34,470 bases of DNA from Spirochaetae bacterium HGW-Spirochaetae-1 (GTDB taxonomy: Bacteria; Spirochaetota; UBA4802; UBA5550), in contig PGXY01000004.1 in NCBI GenBank assembly GCA_002839375.1, positions 17,142 to 51,611 on the forward strand. The letters are read 5' to 3'. The notes beneath the pieces were generated by a model. The model was not told the DNA's origin. It saw only the letters and a program-made list of their open reading frames with translations, and searched no databases. How positions within the stretch are numbered: the first letter of the stretch is position 1; each line of letters begins with the position of its first letter. A program made the translations under genes and the position numbers. Of the stretch, positions 16,388-24,144 are shown one piece after another.

Positions 16388-16414
16388 AGTAGTCATTAAC
16401 TACTATGGTAGTTA
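16378..16414. promoter_or_regulatory. Palindromic operator over the trmB promoter and start
   Basis: The arms TAACTACCATAGTAGT (16378-16393) and ACTACTATGGTAGTTA (16399-16414) are perfect 16-bp inverses around a five-base centre. On the minus strand the right arm fills the spacer between -35 and -10 and the left arm covers the first codons. A dimeric repressor bound here would block RNA polymerase completely. Confidence 0.8.
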
Positions 16415-16423
16415 TTTTGTCAA
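16395..16423 (-). promoter_or_regulatory. trmB-ilvE promoter
   Basis: On the minus strand, TTGACA (16423-16418) and GTTAAT (16400-16395) are separated by exactly 17 bases. Seven bases (GACTACT) separate the -10 from ATG 16387. The -35 is perfect and the -10 matches at four of six positions. Confidence 0.65.
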
Positions 16424-16581
16424 GGAATTATGAGAAATTTAATTCTGACCACTCTCAGCATCGTGACGGTCTTTCAGTCTATGAACAACCACATATTGTT
16501 TTTTATCATCACAGTACTGAAACACCTGGAGGAGCTGGCTTATTTTTGGCATATGCAAGGGGAACGGTATTGATTTTGAAA

Positions 16582-16648
16582 CAGTCGGCCGAGTATAGCG
16601 CCGGATTACAAACCCATTGTCCGGGGGTTCGAATCCTTTCGGACGCTC
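16582..16648 (+). pseudogene. Degenerate tRNA-like sequence
   Basis: The segment keeps a D-arm-like CAGTCGG and ATAGCGCCGG, an anticodon-loop-like ATTACAA that would read UAC (Val), and a perfect T-arm core GGTTCGAATCC. The 3' acceptor-like CGGACGC has no matching 5' GCGTCCG upstream, and the anticodon stem does not pair. It therefore looks like a 5'-truncated or mutated tRNA, not a working gene. A terminator follows at once, as is usual for tRNA genes. The rest of the 16415-16709 gap shows no gene; an 82-codon plus-strand frame runs through it but has no family signature. Confidence 0.4.
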
Positions 16649-16650
16649 AT

Positions 16651-16683
16651 TAAAAAAGGCGCCTTAACGCGCCGCCCTTTTTA
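16651..16683. terminator. Bidirectional terminator
   Basis: The stem GGCGC / GCGCC with loop CTTAAC is flanked by an A-run on the left and a T-run on the right. On the minus strand GGCGCC runs into TTTTTT, a good terminator for the lipoprotein ending at 16710; on the plus strand it would close the tRNA-like sequence. Confidence 0.75.
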
Positions 16684-16709
16684 ATATTTATTCGATATAA
16701 TTAAGATTT

Positions 16710-17999
16710 TTACCAGATTAAAATTTCATCAAAGTAAACCGATGTATATTCGCCAACTTTCATATATATTTTATTCATTGATGTTCTGAAGTTATCGAAT
16801 TGATAAACACCATAATAAGAACCGTTGATATACAATTCAAAATTATAATCAATCCAGTTAATCCTCTTAAATTCAAAATGGTACCAGACATTTGGAGAAT
16901 AATTGCCGACAACACCCTGCCCCCAGAGATTAATCACATTTTGTTGAAAAGTGGTGCTGTAATAAAGCGATATGCCACTGACATTTTGATATTGCGTGTT
17001 GGAATATGTTGAATCTAAAAACCACAGATAATTCATTTCCGTGGTTAATTCTGTTACCCTCATGTAGAAACCAATATACTCAGGATTCACTTTATTTGGG
17101 AATGTATAAGTAAGTTCATAAGATGCATCATCATTGGAAGTCATACGCACTGATCTGTTTGAAATGAATTCCTGATCAGAAATAGTAAATGAGTAATCGT
17201 CATAAATGGATGTACTATAATACCAGTCTGAGTAATCATCATCGAAACTTTCATAAAAAAGAATCCGGTACACGGTAAAAGAATAAGTAATAGGCTGTGA
17301 ATAGAGACTTCCCTTTTTAATCCGGAGAGTCATGGTTGCCGGGGCATTGTTCAGATATCGGGTGATAATGCCGTCATCAGTTATTACACTTTCATCCAAT
17401 GATTCCCAGATGAGCGTTGTACCATTAATTCCCGAGGTGGGAAAAGACAAAGAATTAGTCACTTTATTGATAGAAATATCTCCACCGGTTAAAAAATCGG
17501 CATGATTTATATTGAGATAATACTCGTAAGCTTCATCAAGCGCATTCTGATCGGCAATAGGACATAATATCTGCCTTACGGAGTAGCCGTATGAGTTTTC
17601 AGCTGTAACAATTATTCTATAATTTTTTCCATTGTCAATCCCAGTGAAAGTGTAGCCTGAATCAGATACATCTATAGTGCCTTCTGTATAGTTGGAAACA
17701 GTCGCACCGGCAATATCGATCTCTCCCTCTTCTCCAATGTATGCGAAAATTATGGGATCTGGATCTCCTTCATCGACAAACTCTGGCCTCGCCAGTGTTA
17801 TTGAATTGTAAGTAGACCCTTCTATAACAAGTTCCTTTAGTTCTGGTCTTTTTCCAACGATGGTGTCATCACTGGAATTGTCCTCGATTGTGGTGTCGTC
17901 CGCGGGAGTATTGCCGGAATTATTTGCATCGTCTATACATCCGACAGATAGTAGCATTATAATAGCAAACACAATATGTTTCTTAAGATTATTCATCAT
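16710..17999 (-). CDS. Multidomain surface lipoprotein (FN3/Ig-like and lectin-like)
   Basis: A 429-residue lipoprotein with a signal peptide ending LLSVGC (Cys21) and an acidic Asp/Thr/Asn-rich linker to about residue 50. Residues about 52-147 look like a fibronectin-III-like beta-sandwich (TFTGIDNGKNYRIIVTAENS). Residues about 150-245 fit an atrophied bacterial Ig domain (SGINGTTLIWESLDESVITD and RYLNNAPATMTLRIKKG). Residues about 248-429 resemble a concanavalin/LamG-type lectin sandwich: LFYESFDDDYSDW, VWYHFEFKRI, YNFELYINGSYYG and a final strand VYFDEILIW. The likely role is binding glycans or host or matrix polymers at the surface. The start has no clear ribosome binding site; ATG 17996 is an equally possible start. 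AT-rich, monocistronic, with a terminator downstream. Confidence 0.75.
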   Translation of the reverse strand: MMNNLKKHIVFAIIMLLSVGCIDDANNSGNTPADDTTIEDNSSDDTIVGKRPELKELVIEGSTYNSITLARPEFVDEGDPDPIIFAYIGEEGEIDIAGATVSNYTEGTIDVSDSGYTFTGIDNGKNYRIIVTAENSYGYSVRQILCPIADQNALDEAYEYYLNINHADFLTGGDISINKVTNSLSFPTSGINGTTLIWESLDESVITDDGIITRYLNNAPATMTLRIKKGSLYSQPITYSFTVYRILFYESFDDDYSDWYYSTSIYDDYSFTISDQEFISNRSVRMTSNDDASYELTYTFPNKVNPEYIGFYMRVTELTTEMNYLWFLDSTYSNTQYQNVSGISLYYSTTFQQNVINLWGQGVVGNYSPNVWYHFEFKRINWIDYNFELYINGSYYGVYQFDNFRTSMNKIYMKVGEYTSVYFDEILIW

Positions 18000-18122
18000 C
18001 TATCAGACCATACCTGCCGGTGGAAACCAGCAATTAAGTTTTTTACTAAAATTATCATGATTTATAATAAACAGTATTAAAGAGCTATCCTTAAAATCTT
18101 TCATAGCTCATTATGGATAATA

Positions 18123-18149
18123 TAATTGACATTACTATAATGTCAATTA
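18123..18149. promoter_or_regulatory. Perfect palindrome containing TTGACA on both strands
   Basis: The arms TAATTGACATT (18123-18133) and AATGTCAATTA (18139-18149) surround ACTAT. It lies about 125 bases upstream of the lectin-like lipoprotein start and is a candidate operator or divergent promoter element. The 18000-18613 gap otherwise holds a dispersed repeat, a small stem TCATTCC/GGAATGA near 18385-18404, and no gene. Confidence 0.45.
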
Positions 18150-18235
18150 AAATTCGTCCGTCCGGGTTTTTATTAAAATAAAGATTCTTTGTATAGAAAA
18201 TCAAGAATTTTATTCGCTAGACACTGATCATAAAG

Positions 18236-18315
18236 ACGCATTGCATCTTATCCAACTCAATACTGGCGACCGATATGCTAAATTATTTACAGAAAGTTCC
18301 GGATAGGCGAGGCTT
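18236..18315. repeat. Dispersed intergenic repeat, copy G
   Basis: It shares the pattern CTGGCGACCG, GCTAAATTATTTACAGAA and GTTCCGG with 20218-20290, and more distantly the back half of copy C (GGCGACCGCTGAGCTAATGT). Confidence 0.55.
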
Positions 18316-18613
18316 ATTAAACTTCCCACACCGTAACAGTTTTACCGCATCCGACGATGCCAGGGAATCGATCTTCCCTATGATATCATTCCTCATGGAA
18401 TGATTTTGGAATGATAACCCCGGTCATTTGTCCGTGGAGGAGAGAATTCATGATAGAATAATTTCTTGACAAAATAAAATGAACAGGTGCAGACTAACAG
18501 TGGTTATTATTCCAATTAATTATTTTGCATAATCAATCGCAGACAACAGGGACAATGCAGGCATTGTAACAATACAATTGTCCGGAATATTATTTATGCA
18601 AGGAGCTATCCTG

Positions 18614-18988
18614 ATGAAAAAAATTTTTGTGATATCATTATCAGTTTCATTATTAATCGTCATATCGTTTGTCATTAAATCCATGGCATCGGATTATAAA
18701 AAGATACAGCTGGTGATGGAACTCTATGAAAAAGAAGACTTTGGCGGAAGAAAAATCGTCATAGCGGTTGACACGCCCGATCTTGAAGAATATTGCTTCA
18801 ACGATAAAACAAACTCTTTAAAGGTTTTCAGAGGGCCAAACTATATGGGCGGGGCGCAGGTCAAAGTCTTTAGCGGAAAAGACTATAAGGGTGGTTATAT
18901 TGAACTTACCGCTGATGAAGAAGTTAAAAACTTAGAAAAGGATAAAGGTTTTGGGAGTACAATATCTTCCGTGAAATTTCCTTATTAA
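18614..18988 (+). CDS. Secreted beta/gamma-crystallin-like protein
   Basis: A 124-residue protein with an N-terminal hydrophobic signal or anchor (FVISLSVSLLIVISFVI), then one beta/gamma-crystallin domain. The two Greek-key motifs begin VMELYEKEDFGGRKIVI and AQVKVFSGKDYKGGYIELT. The segments NDKTNSLKV and GSTISSVKF sit where microbial members place the Ca-binding (N/D)(N/D)xx(S/T)S motif, though both are degenerate, so calcium affinity may be weak. In bacteria such domains are stress-related or extracellular structural modules. ATG 18614 is chosen because AAGGAG lies eight bases upstream; the ORF extends to 18578. It is monocistronic and surrounded by AT-rich intergenic DNA. Confidence 0.75.
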   Translation: MKKIFVISLSVSLLIVISFVIKSMASDYKKIQLVMELYEKEDFGGRKIVIAVDTPDLEEYCFNDKTNSLKVFRGPNYMGGAQVKVFSGKDYKGGYIELTADEEVKNLEKDKGFGSTISSVKFPY

Positions 18989-19056
18989 ATAATTCACATC
19001 AGTCGAATCCGTATTTCACTAATTTGCCGTTAAAAATAATACATAATCATCCCCCA

Positions 19057-19087
19057 CCGGGGATTTCAACAAGCATGATATCCCCGG
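19057..19087 (+). terminator. Stem-loop after the crystallin-like gene
   Basis: CCGGGGAT (19057-19064) pairs with ATCCCCGG (19080-19087) about 70 bases after the stop codon. Only a short TTT follows, so terminator strength is uncertain. Confidence 0.5.
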
Positions 19088-19160
19088 TTTAGCTTCAGAT
19101 TAATGCAGATTTTATTGTTTAAACGCTGGGCCGGTCAGCGCCGGGTCAATACGATATCCT

Positions 19161-20150
19161 CTATATCCTTTTCCCTACTATAAGTTCCACCACTTTTCGT
19201 GCCGCGTCCGGAAGCTTGTTCTTTTCACCGACAGTGATCTCCTCGGCATGCAGGTATCTCTGGTCCGACACATTCAATATTTTAACGGAGATTGAATACT
19301 CTTTAAACACATGCTGAATGCTTCCGACAACAACGTACTTGCATTCAAGAGCCCGGCCAAGATTTATCTGGCAGTCTTTGGATTCGCACTCCGTACCCAG
19401 GGCCTGTCTCATCCCTTCCATCTTCAGCATTTCATCAATCTTATCGTTTGTTATAACATCAAACATATCTGTTTTTATCAGGCCGGTCCGTATCGTATCG
19501 GTAATGTACTGGGCCTCTTCTTTGGTAATGCCTGAATTGATCCTGAAATTCATAACCGCGATTCTCTGTTTACCATGCTTTGTCGCCATTTCATATTGCT
19601 TTCCTTTAAGCGTAAAAACAGCGAGATTTTCTTTTTTAGTAAATATTTCGAGATACATGTCTTCACACATAGACTCCATTGACTTTTTTAAAAGCTGCTG
19701 CATCTGAAACACCGTTGCGGCCTGAAAGTTGCCTTTGGAAAGCTTCTCGATTTTTACCCTCTCCTCGCCATCGGAACCCAGGGCGATACGGTACTGGACA
19801 TTCAGGCTGATGGAGCTCGGGAATTGTTCCTGTATCGGTCTGGCGCTTCTGACCTGGAGGTAAATACCTGTTCCGGGTATTTCATCCCTGAATTCAATAC
19901 CCTGAAAATTGGGTTCAAAAGTTACTTTAAGAGCGTGCTGTAAAGATTTTCGATAATTACTGATGGAGAGATTCTTTGCAGCTCCCGGAACCATGAAAGA
20001 ATCCCTGATCTGTTTATCAATAATGATTATCAATGGTGCATTAATCCTGACATCAGACCTGTCAACATCAGGGTCGGCTTTAACAAAGGAGCTTGCAGCG
20101 CATCCAGCCATAAGCAGGAAAAAAGGAATAAAGAAACATATTTTTTTCAT
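19161..20150 (-). CDS. Lipoprotein with CsgG/FlgT-like C-terminal domain
   Basis: A 329-residue lipoprotein whose signal ends LLMAGC (Cys17). Residues about 30-185 form an unassigned domain (INAPLIIIIDKQIRDSFM, later SLNVQYRIALGSDG). Residues about 190-329 match the alpha/beta fold shared by CsgG, FlgT and TolB N-terminal domains. The signature pieces are RIAVMNFRINSGITKEEAQY, the TDMFDVITNDKIDEML strand-helix, CESKDCQINLGRALECKYVV, and GSIQHVFKEYSISVKILNV. These periplasmic proteins usually serve in secretion or envelope assembly. ATG 20150 is chosen for AGAGG six bases upstream, discarding 21 upstream codons. No curli-type genes are adjacent, so the partner is unknown. Confidence 0.75.
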   Translation of the reverse strand: MKKICFFIPFFLLMAGCAASSFVKADPDVDRSDVRINAPLIIIIDKQIRDSFMVPGAAKNLSISNYRKSLQHALKVTFEPNFQGIEFRDEIPGTGIYLQVRSARPIQEQFPSSISLNVQYRIALGSDGEERVKIEKLSKGNFQAATVFQMQQLLKKSMESMCEDMYLEIFTKKENLAVFTLKGKQYEMATKHGKQRIAVMNFRINSGITKEEAQYITDTIRTGLIKTDMFDVITNDKIDEMLKMEGMRQALGTECESKDCQINLGRALECKYVVVGSIQHVFKEYSISVKILNVSDQRYLHAEEITVGEKNKLPDAARKVVELIVGKRI

Positions 20151-20217
20151 TAACGCCTCTCTGTAATATAACAAGATATGCACATTATAAACACGGTTTT
20201 TGAGATTGAACATTTCC

Positions 20218-20290
20218 TGTCTGACCCTGTTCCTGGTGACCGGTTGGTTAAAGTATTAACAGAAGGTTCCGGGAAGGCAAGACCTTTTTT
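20218..20290. repeat. Dispersed intergenic repeat, copy H
   Basis: CCTGGTGACCGGTTGGTTAA followed by AGAAGGTTCCGGGAAGGC aligns with 18260-18310 and, more weakly, with copy C. It lies between two minus-strand genes. Confidence 0.5.
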
Positions 20291-20320
20291 GATTTTTAAA
20301 AGTGCTCCTCATTCCCCGTA

Positions 20321-21304
20321 TTACGGCCTGAATCCCTCGACCAGCCCGTTCATACGCTCATCGGGCTGAATCAGCCTGACGTTGATAAAACCGGCCACTT
20401 CAAGGGATTCCCTTATTTCCTCAAAGGAGTAGGTGCCGCCTCCCTGGGTTCCCACCAGCATATTCACGGCAAACAGGGCTCCCCGGGCAGGCTGCGTATG
20501 ATCCGGGGTCATCACATGGTCACGGATAATGATCCTTCCTCCCGGCACCAGGGCGCGGTATATCTTCCGGTACAGGGCGATATTCTGCTCCGTGCTGTTC
20601 TGGTGGATGATGGCCGAGAGCAGCACCAGGTCATATCCCTGTGGCAGTTCATCCAGGTAGAAATTTCCGGGAACCAGGGTGATTCGCTGGAGAAGACCCG
20701 TACCGGAAAGACGGCGTTCTGCAATCTTTATCACGGGCGGCAGATCAAACAGGGTCGCGGTCATGCCGGGAAATGCTTCCAGGAATGCCTGGGTATAAGA
20801 ACCCGAAGCGCCGCCGATATCGAGAAGCTTTTTAGCCTGTCCCGGCCGGATCGCCGATACGATACCGGGAGCCAGGTTATATGCTACGACATGCATGGCT
20901 CCGATAAAGGCCTCCAGTTCGCTCTCGTTGTCAAGAAATCCCATTGTTTTATTATCATCCATGCCATGCCTGACGATTTCCGTCAGGTTGGACCATCTTT
21001 TCCATCCCCCCACATTGTGCCTGATCATGGGTATGATCGTGCCTGGTGATTCCGTGGACAGTGATGAGGCCACCCCGGCCGGGCAATGGTACATGTCGGT
21101 ATTCTTTTCGAGCAGGCCCATGCTTGCCAGAGCGTCAAGCAGAATCGTTATACCCCGCTCCGTAACTTTCAGAGCATCCGCCGCTTCCCGTGCCGACATT
21201 GATCGTTTTGCCAGAATGGTGAATACATCCAGTTCGGCGGCCGTGAGAAATATCCTGGACTCCATGAATTTTCTTCCCAGTGCAATAATTTCTTCAGGTG
21301 TCAT
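20321..21304 (-). CDS. SAM-dependent O-methyltransferase (plant/bacterial class 2 type)
   Basis: A 327-residue methyltransferase. Residues about 10-85 are a winged-helix dimerisation domain (FLTAAELDVFTILAKRSMSA, GITILLDALASMGLLEK). The Rossmann core follows with the SAM-binding motif LLDIGGASGSYT (160-171), an acidic FDLPPVI, and VPGGRIIIRDHV. The SAIIHQNSTEQN segment occupies the place of the catalytic-His HDW motif in classical members; the His is kept but the flanks differ. Small-molecule hydroxyl groups are the usual substrates; the actual one is unknown. ATG 21304 is preferred over ATG 21310 because AAGGA is then seven bases away. It starts 42 bases after the NapH-type gene and is probably in the same operon. 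Confidence 0.8.
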   Translation of the reverse strand: MTPEEIIALGRKFMESRIFLTAAELDVFTILAKRSMSAREAADALKVTERGITILLDALASMGLLEKNTDMYHCPAGVASSLSTESPGTIIPMIRHNVGGWKRWSNLTEIVRHGMDDNKTMGFLDNESELEAFIGAMHVVAYNLAPGIVSAIRPGQAKKLLDIGGASGSYTQAFLEAFPGMTATLFDLPPVIKIAERRLSGTGLLQRITLVPGNFYLDELPQGYDLVLLSAIIHQNSTEQNIALYRKIYRALVPGGRIIIRDHVMTPDHTQPARGALFAVNMLVGTQGGGTYSFEEIRESLEVAGFINVRLIQPDERMNGLVEGFRP

Positions 21305-21346
21305 ATCCATATCCTTGCATTATTTTATGAGACGCAGAGACACCGA

Positions 21347-22519
21347 TTACCGGGACTCCCCGAAATGATCGGGCGGCGGCACGCTTCTCTTTCTTACGGA
21401 AAATTCTATCGATCCCGTGGGACACACATCCCTGCAGGTATAACAGGCGAAACAATCAGGGATCGTTTTTTTATCATTGAGAAGAATAGCGCTCATCACC
21501 GTGGAAGGACACGCCGCGGAACACTTTTTACAGGCGATGCATGTGGTGTAATCAACGCTGATTTTAACCAGGCTTGCTTTCTCAACAATCCAGCCCGCCA
21601 GGCCGAAAGGGCACAGCAGGTGGCACCAGGGCCTGTAGACGAAAAGACTCGCCGACAGCAGCATGCCGATAAAGACGGTCCCGAATATTCCCAGATGGGC
21701 CGGGTTATATACCTTAAAAATATCGATTGGATCGATGATATCGGTCCCCCATAAAAAGGATACGGCCGTAAACGCCATAAAAAAAATGATCCTGATACTG
21801 TTTGTCAGCACAAAGGGCAGCTTGACTTGTTTCCATGCAATAGATTTATGAGTTTCATTTTCATTGATCCGGAAAATCAGATCCTGCAGGGTCCCTGCCT
21901 GGCACCCCCATGCGCAGATAAATTTATTTGCAAGCAACACCATGAGAAGAAAGACAGTCAGTGCAATCATACGGGGAGGAAAAATTGCTTTTGACGAACC
22001 GTACAGATGAATCGCATCTTTAACAGTACCCATGGGGCCGGGATCCGAACCTAAAATCACACCGAATACGAGCAGGGACAGAAAGAGCAACCCTTTTCTG
22101 AGACCGGAAGAAACCCTGCGTTTTCTTAAAAAGAAAAAGACAAATGCAAGGAATATGAACCATAGTACAAACTTGATTGCGATTTTGTACCAATTCTTGC
22201 TTTTCCCCTCCGCCGCGAGTGCCAGCTTTTTGCCCACCAGCAGAGATACAGCTTCGGTTGTACCGAAATCGGAAATTTTTTTTTCCAGATCCTGCCGGGA
22301 CTCGAGATTGAAAATTTCTTTCAACGCGGGATCGGGAAGATCATTGGCGCGGCCGAATTGCTCCACCGTCATTTCACCGCTGATTACCAGATCTCCCGGA
22401 AGGGGAATTTTTTCAGGCCTGGCGCCCCGAATGTAGACAGACAGGAGTGACAATCCCGCGATAAGGGCAATTAACAGTGCGGCGTATACAACTGTTTTTA
22501 TGTGTCTATAATCGATCAT
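21347..22519 (-). CDS. NapH/NosR-like membrane protein with two 4Fe-4S clusters
   Basis: A 390-residue integral membrane electron-transfer protein. One TM helix (about 8-30) is followed by a soluble helical region (31-110, containing GEMTVEQFGRANDLPDPALK) that I cannot assign. About five more TM helices follow between 112 and 300, with CAWGCQAG and CHLLCPFG Cys pairs at membrane edges, as in NapH, NosR and CcoG. The C-terminal ferredoxin module has CIACKKCSAACP and CFACYTCRDVCP, two full C-x2-C-x2-C-x3-C-P motifs. It probably passes electrons from the quinone pool or cytoplasm to a periplasmic acceptor. No terminal reductase is adjacent. Transcription likely starts at the strong promoter at 22576-22604, continuing into the methyltransferase. 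Confidence 0.85.
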   Translation of the reverse strand: MIDYRHIKTVVYAALLIALIAGLSLLSVYIRGARPEKIPLPGDLVISGEMTVEQFGRANDLPDPALKEIFNLESRQDLEKKISDFGTTEAVSLLVGKKLALAAEGKSKNWYKIAIKFVLWFIFLAFVFFFLRKRRVSSGLRKGLLFLSLLVFGVILGSDPGPMGTVKDAIHLYGSSKAIFPPRMIALTVFLLMVLLANKFICAWGCQAGTLQDLIFRINENETHKSIAWKQVKLPFVLTNSIRIIFFMAFTAVSFLWGTDIIDPIDIFKVYNPAHLGIFGTVFIGMLLSASLFVYRPWCHLLCPFGLAGWIVEKASLVKISVDYTTCIACKKCSAACPSTVMSAILLNDKKTIPDCFACYTCRDVCPTGSIEFSVRKRSVPPPDHFGESR

Positions 22520-22575
22520 GTTAAAATCAATATCCTCCGCTGTGGAATGAGAGGGAACTCCACTGATTCACTAAT

Positions 22576-22604
22576 AGTATAGACGGATGCCCGGGTTTTG
22601 TCAA
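22576..22604 (-). promoter_or_regulatory. Strong sigma-70 promoter for the NapH-type operon
   Basis: On the minus strand TTGACA (22604-22599) and TATACT (22581-22576) are 17 bases apart. This is one of the best consensus matches in the window. The spacer contains CCCGGG. GGAGG follows about 15 bases before the start codon. Confidence 0.75.
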
Positions 22605-22884
22605 GTATGGCTTCCCATGGGCAGGAAACACCAAAAGAATTTTAAAAACAGATGACAATGGCCGATTCGAAGAATCTAAAACTCAGCCGGAAAATTGACC
22701 ATTACTATTCCACATATCAAAATTTAAAAAAGCCTTGCCTTGCAGAAACTTTCTATCAATAATAAACATATTGGTCGTCGTGAACCGATTCGGAAAAGAG
22801 AATTAGTGTCACTACAACCACTTTTAGGCGACGGAATTTCCATCATTTCGGACGGATGTACGCGGTCGGGTTTTTCGAATGGGC

Positions 22885-22937
22885 CGGTGTATCCCCCCGA
22901 GGGAATACACCGCCGCGCTGACGCCACTTAGTGTCAG
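22885..22937 (+). other. Two adjacent hairpins in the AraC gene leader
   Basis: CGGTGTAT / ATACACCG (22885-22892 and 22905-22912, with inner CCC/GGG pairs) is followed by CTGAC / GTCAG (22918-22922 and 22933-22937). The second ends about 30 bases before ATG 22966. No riboswitch class is recognised. The remainder of the 22520-22965 gap holds the divergent promoter and no credible gene. Confidence 0.4.
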
Positions 22938-22965
22938 CTATCCGCAGAAAGGGACCGGTGGAGGT

Positions 22966-24009
22966 ATGGAGATAAAGGGAGCGTTTTCACTCTCGGCATC
23001 GAAGCTCGCACTGCTGTTCGAGTTCCTGGAAAAACGCGGCGTATCGCGGGGGGAATTCTTTGCCCGCACAGGGCTCGAGTCGTCTGTCCTTGATCATCCC
23101 GACAGCAGGGTGCCCCTCGATGTCCTGGAGAGAATTTTCGTCCTCGCCTGTGAACTCACCGGGGACCGGCAGTTCGGCATCCATTTCGGCGAGGAGATTG
23201 ACAAGGGCCCTTCCAATATACTCAATTACGTGATGATGAACTGCGGTACCATAGAGGAGGTGCTGAAAAAATACTGCTTCTTCGAGGTGGTCCAGGACGA
23301 TATATCCAAAACGGACTACCGATGTGAAGGCAATACCTGCTATGTCACCGCTCTGGTCCGCTATGGCTCACCCTTTTTCAGGGCACAGTACCTGGAATCG
23401 AAGTTCGCATCGATGGTCCATTACGCAAAACGGCTGACCGGCAGGGACCTGTCGCTCCAGGAGGTCTGTTTCATCCATAAGCCGATGGGGAGTATCACAG
23501 AATACGAAAGAGTCTTTGGGTGTCCCGTTTCCTTCGGCGGCGAAAGTAATGTCATAGTGCTGCCGTGCAGCGATCTCCGGATAAAGACACGTGAGCCCAA
23601 CAGGGAGCTACTCTGCATTTTCGAAAAACACGCCAGGGATATGCTGAGCAGCCTGTTCCGCCAGGACACATATTCTGCAAAGGTCGGGAAAATCATCGCC
23701 GGGAATATACCCGGCACCATCCCCAGGATCGAGGAGATCGCCATCCTGCTCGAGCTGAGCGTACGGAACCTGCAGCTGAAACTCAAGGAGGAGGGAACAT
23801 CCTACCGGTCCATACTGGACTCTGTACGCCTGGATATGGCGATAAACTTCCTGAGCGACAGCTCCATGGCCATCACCGATATCGCCTACATCCTCGGTTT
23901 CTCGGAGCCAAGTGTATTCCACCGGACGTTTAAAAAATGGACCAGGGCTACGCCAAAGACATTCAGGAGCTCGTTAAATACCGCCGTCCAGGACCCCCCG
24001 CAGGGCTGA
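22966..24009 (+). CDS. AraC-family transcriptional regulator
   Basis: A 347-residue regulator. Residues about 20-205 resemble the arabinose-binding-like N-terminal domain (PF12625) common in regulators such as OruR and ArgR-type AraC proteins (LDVLERIFVLACELTGDRQF, GTIEEVLKKYCFFEVVQDD). Residues about 245-340 are the AraC double helix-turn-helix: EEIAILLELSVRNLQLKLKE, then ITDIAYILGFSEPSVFHRTF and WTRATPKTFRSS. The start at ATG 22966 is placed after AAAGGGA and GGTGGAGG; the ORF could extend to 22879 but that would include the leader hairpins. It precedes the CoA-transferase gene by 135 bases and probably regulates it, or itself, or the divergent NapH operon. The inducer is unknown. Confidence 0.8.
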   Translation: MEIKGAFSLSASKLALLFEFLEKRGVSRGEFFARTGLESSVLDHPDSRVPLDVLERIFVLACELTGDRQFGIHFGEEIDKGPSNILNYVMMNCGTIEEVLKKYCFFEVVQDDISKTDYRCEGNTCYVTALVRYGSPFFRAQYLESKFASMVHYAKRLTGRDLSLQEVCFIHKPMGSITEYERVFGCPVSFGGESNVIVLPCSDLRIKTREPNRELLCIFEKHARDMLSSLFRQDTYSAKVGKIIAGNIPGTIPRIEEIAILLELSVRNLQLKLKEEGTSYRSILDSVRLDMAINFLSDSSMAITDIAYILGFSEPSVFHRTFKKWTRATPKTFRSSLNTAVQDPPQG

Positions 24010-24103
24010 TTTTCGCAATCCGTCATTCTTCCTGCGCCCCCGATCATTGCGCCATACGGTGAAAACTGTATTATGTACCCAGGATCGTACAAGAAACGAT
24101 TCC

Positions 24104-24118
24104 ATGCGGATTCCGCAT
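24104..24118. promoter_or_regulatory. Short palindrome upstream of the CoA-transferase
   Basis: ATGCGGA / TCCGCAT around one T, together with TGTAC / GTACA at 24075-24092, lies 27 bases before the CoA-transferase start. It is a possible AraC-type operator, but short. Confidence 0.3.
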
Positions 24119-24144
24119 ACGTACAGTGTATGGAGGACAATACA

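Noticed and set aside
16582-16648. A functional tRNA-Val gene
   Set aside because: The acceptor and anticodon stems do not pair, so only a pseudogene call is supported.
16405-16653. An 82-codon plus-strand frame
   Set aside because: It runs through the tRNA-like sequence, has no family signature and a composition unlike its neighbours.
18436-18463. A GGAGGAGAG followed by ATGATAGAATAA
   Set aside because: A good ribosome binding site, but only three codons before a stop; probably a gene-start remnant or chance.
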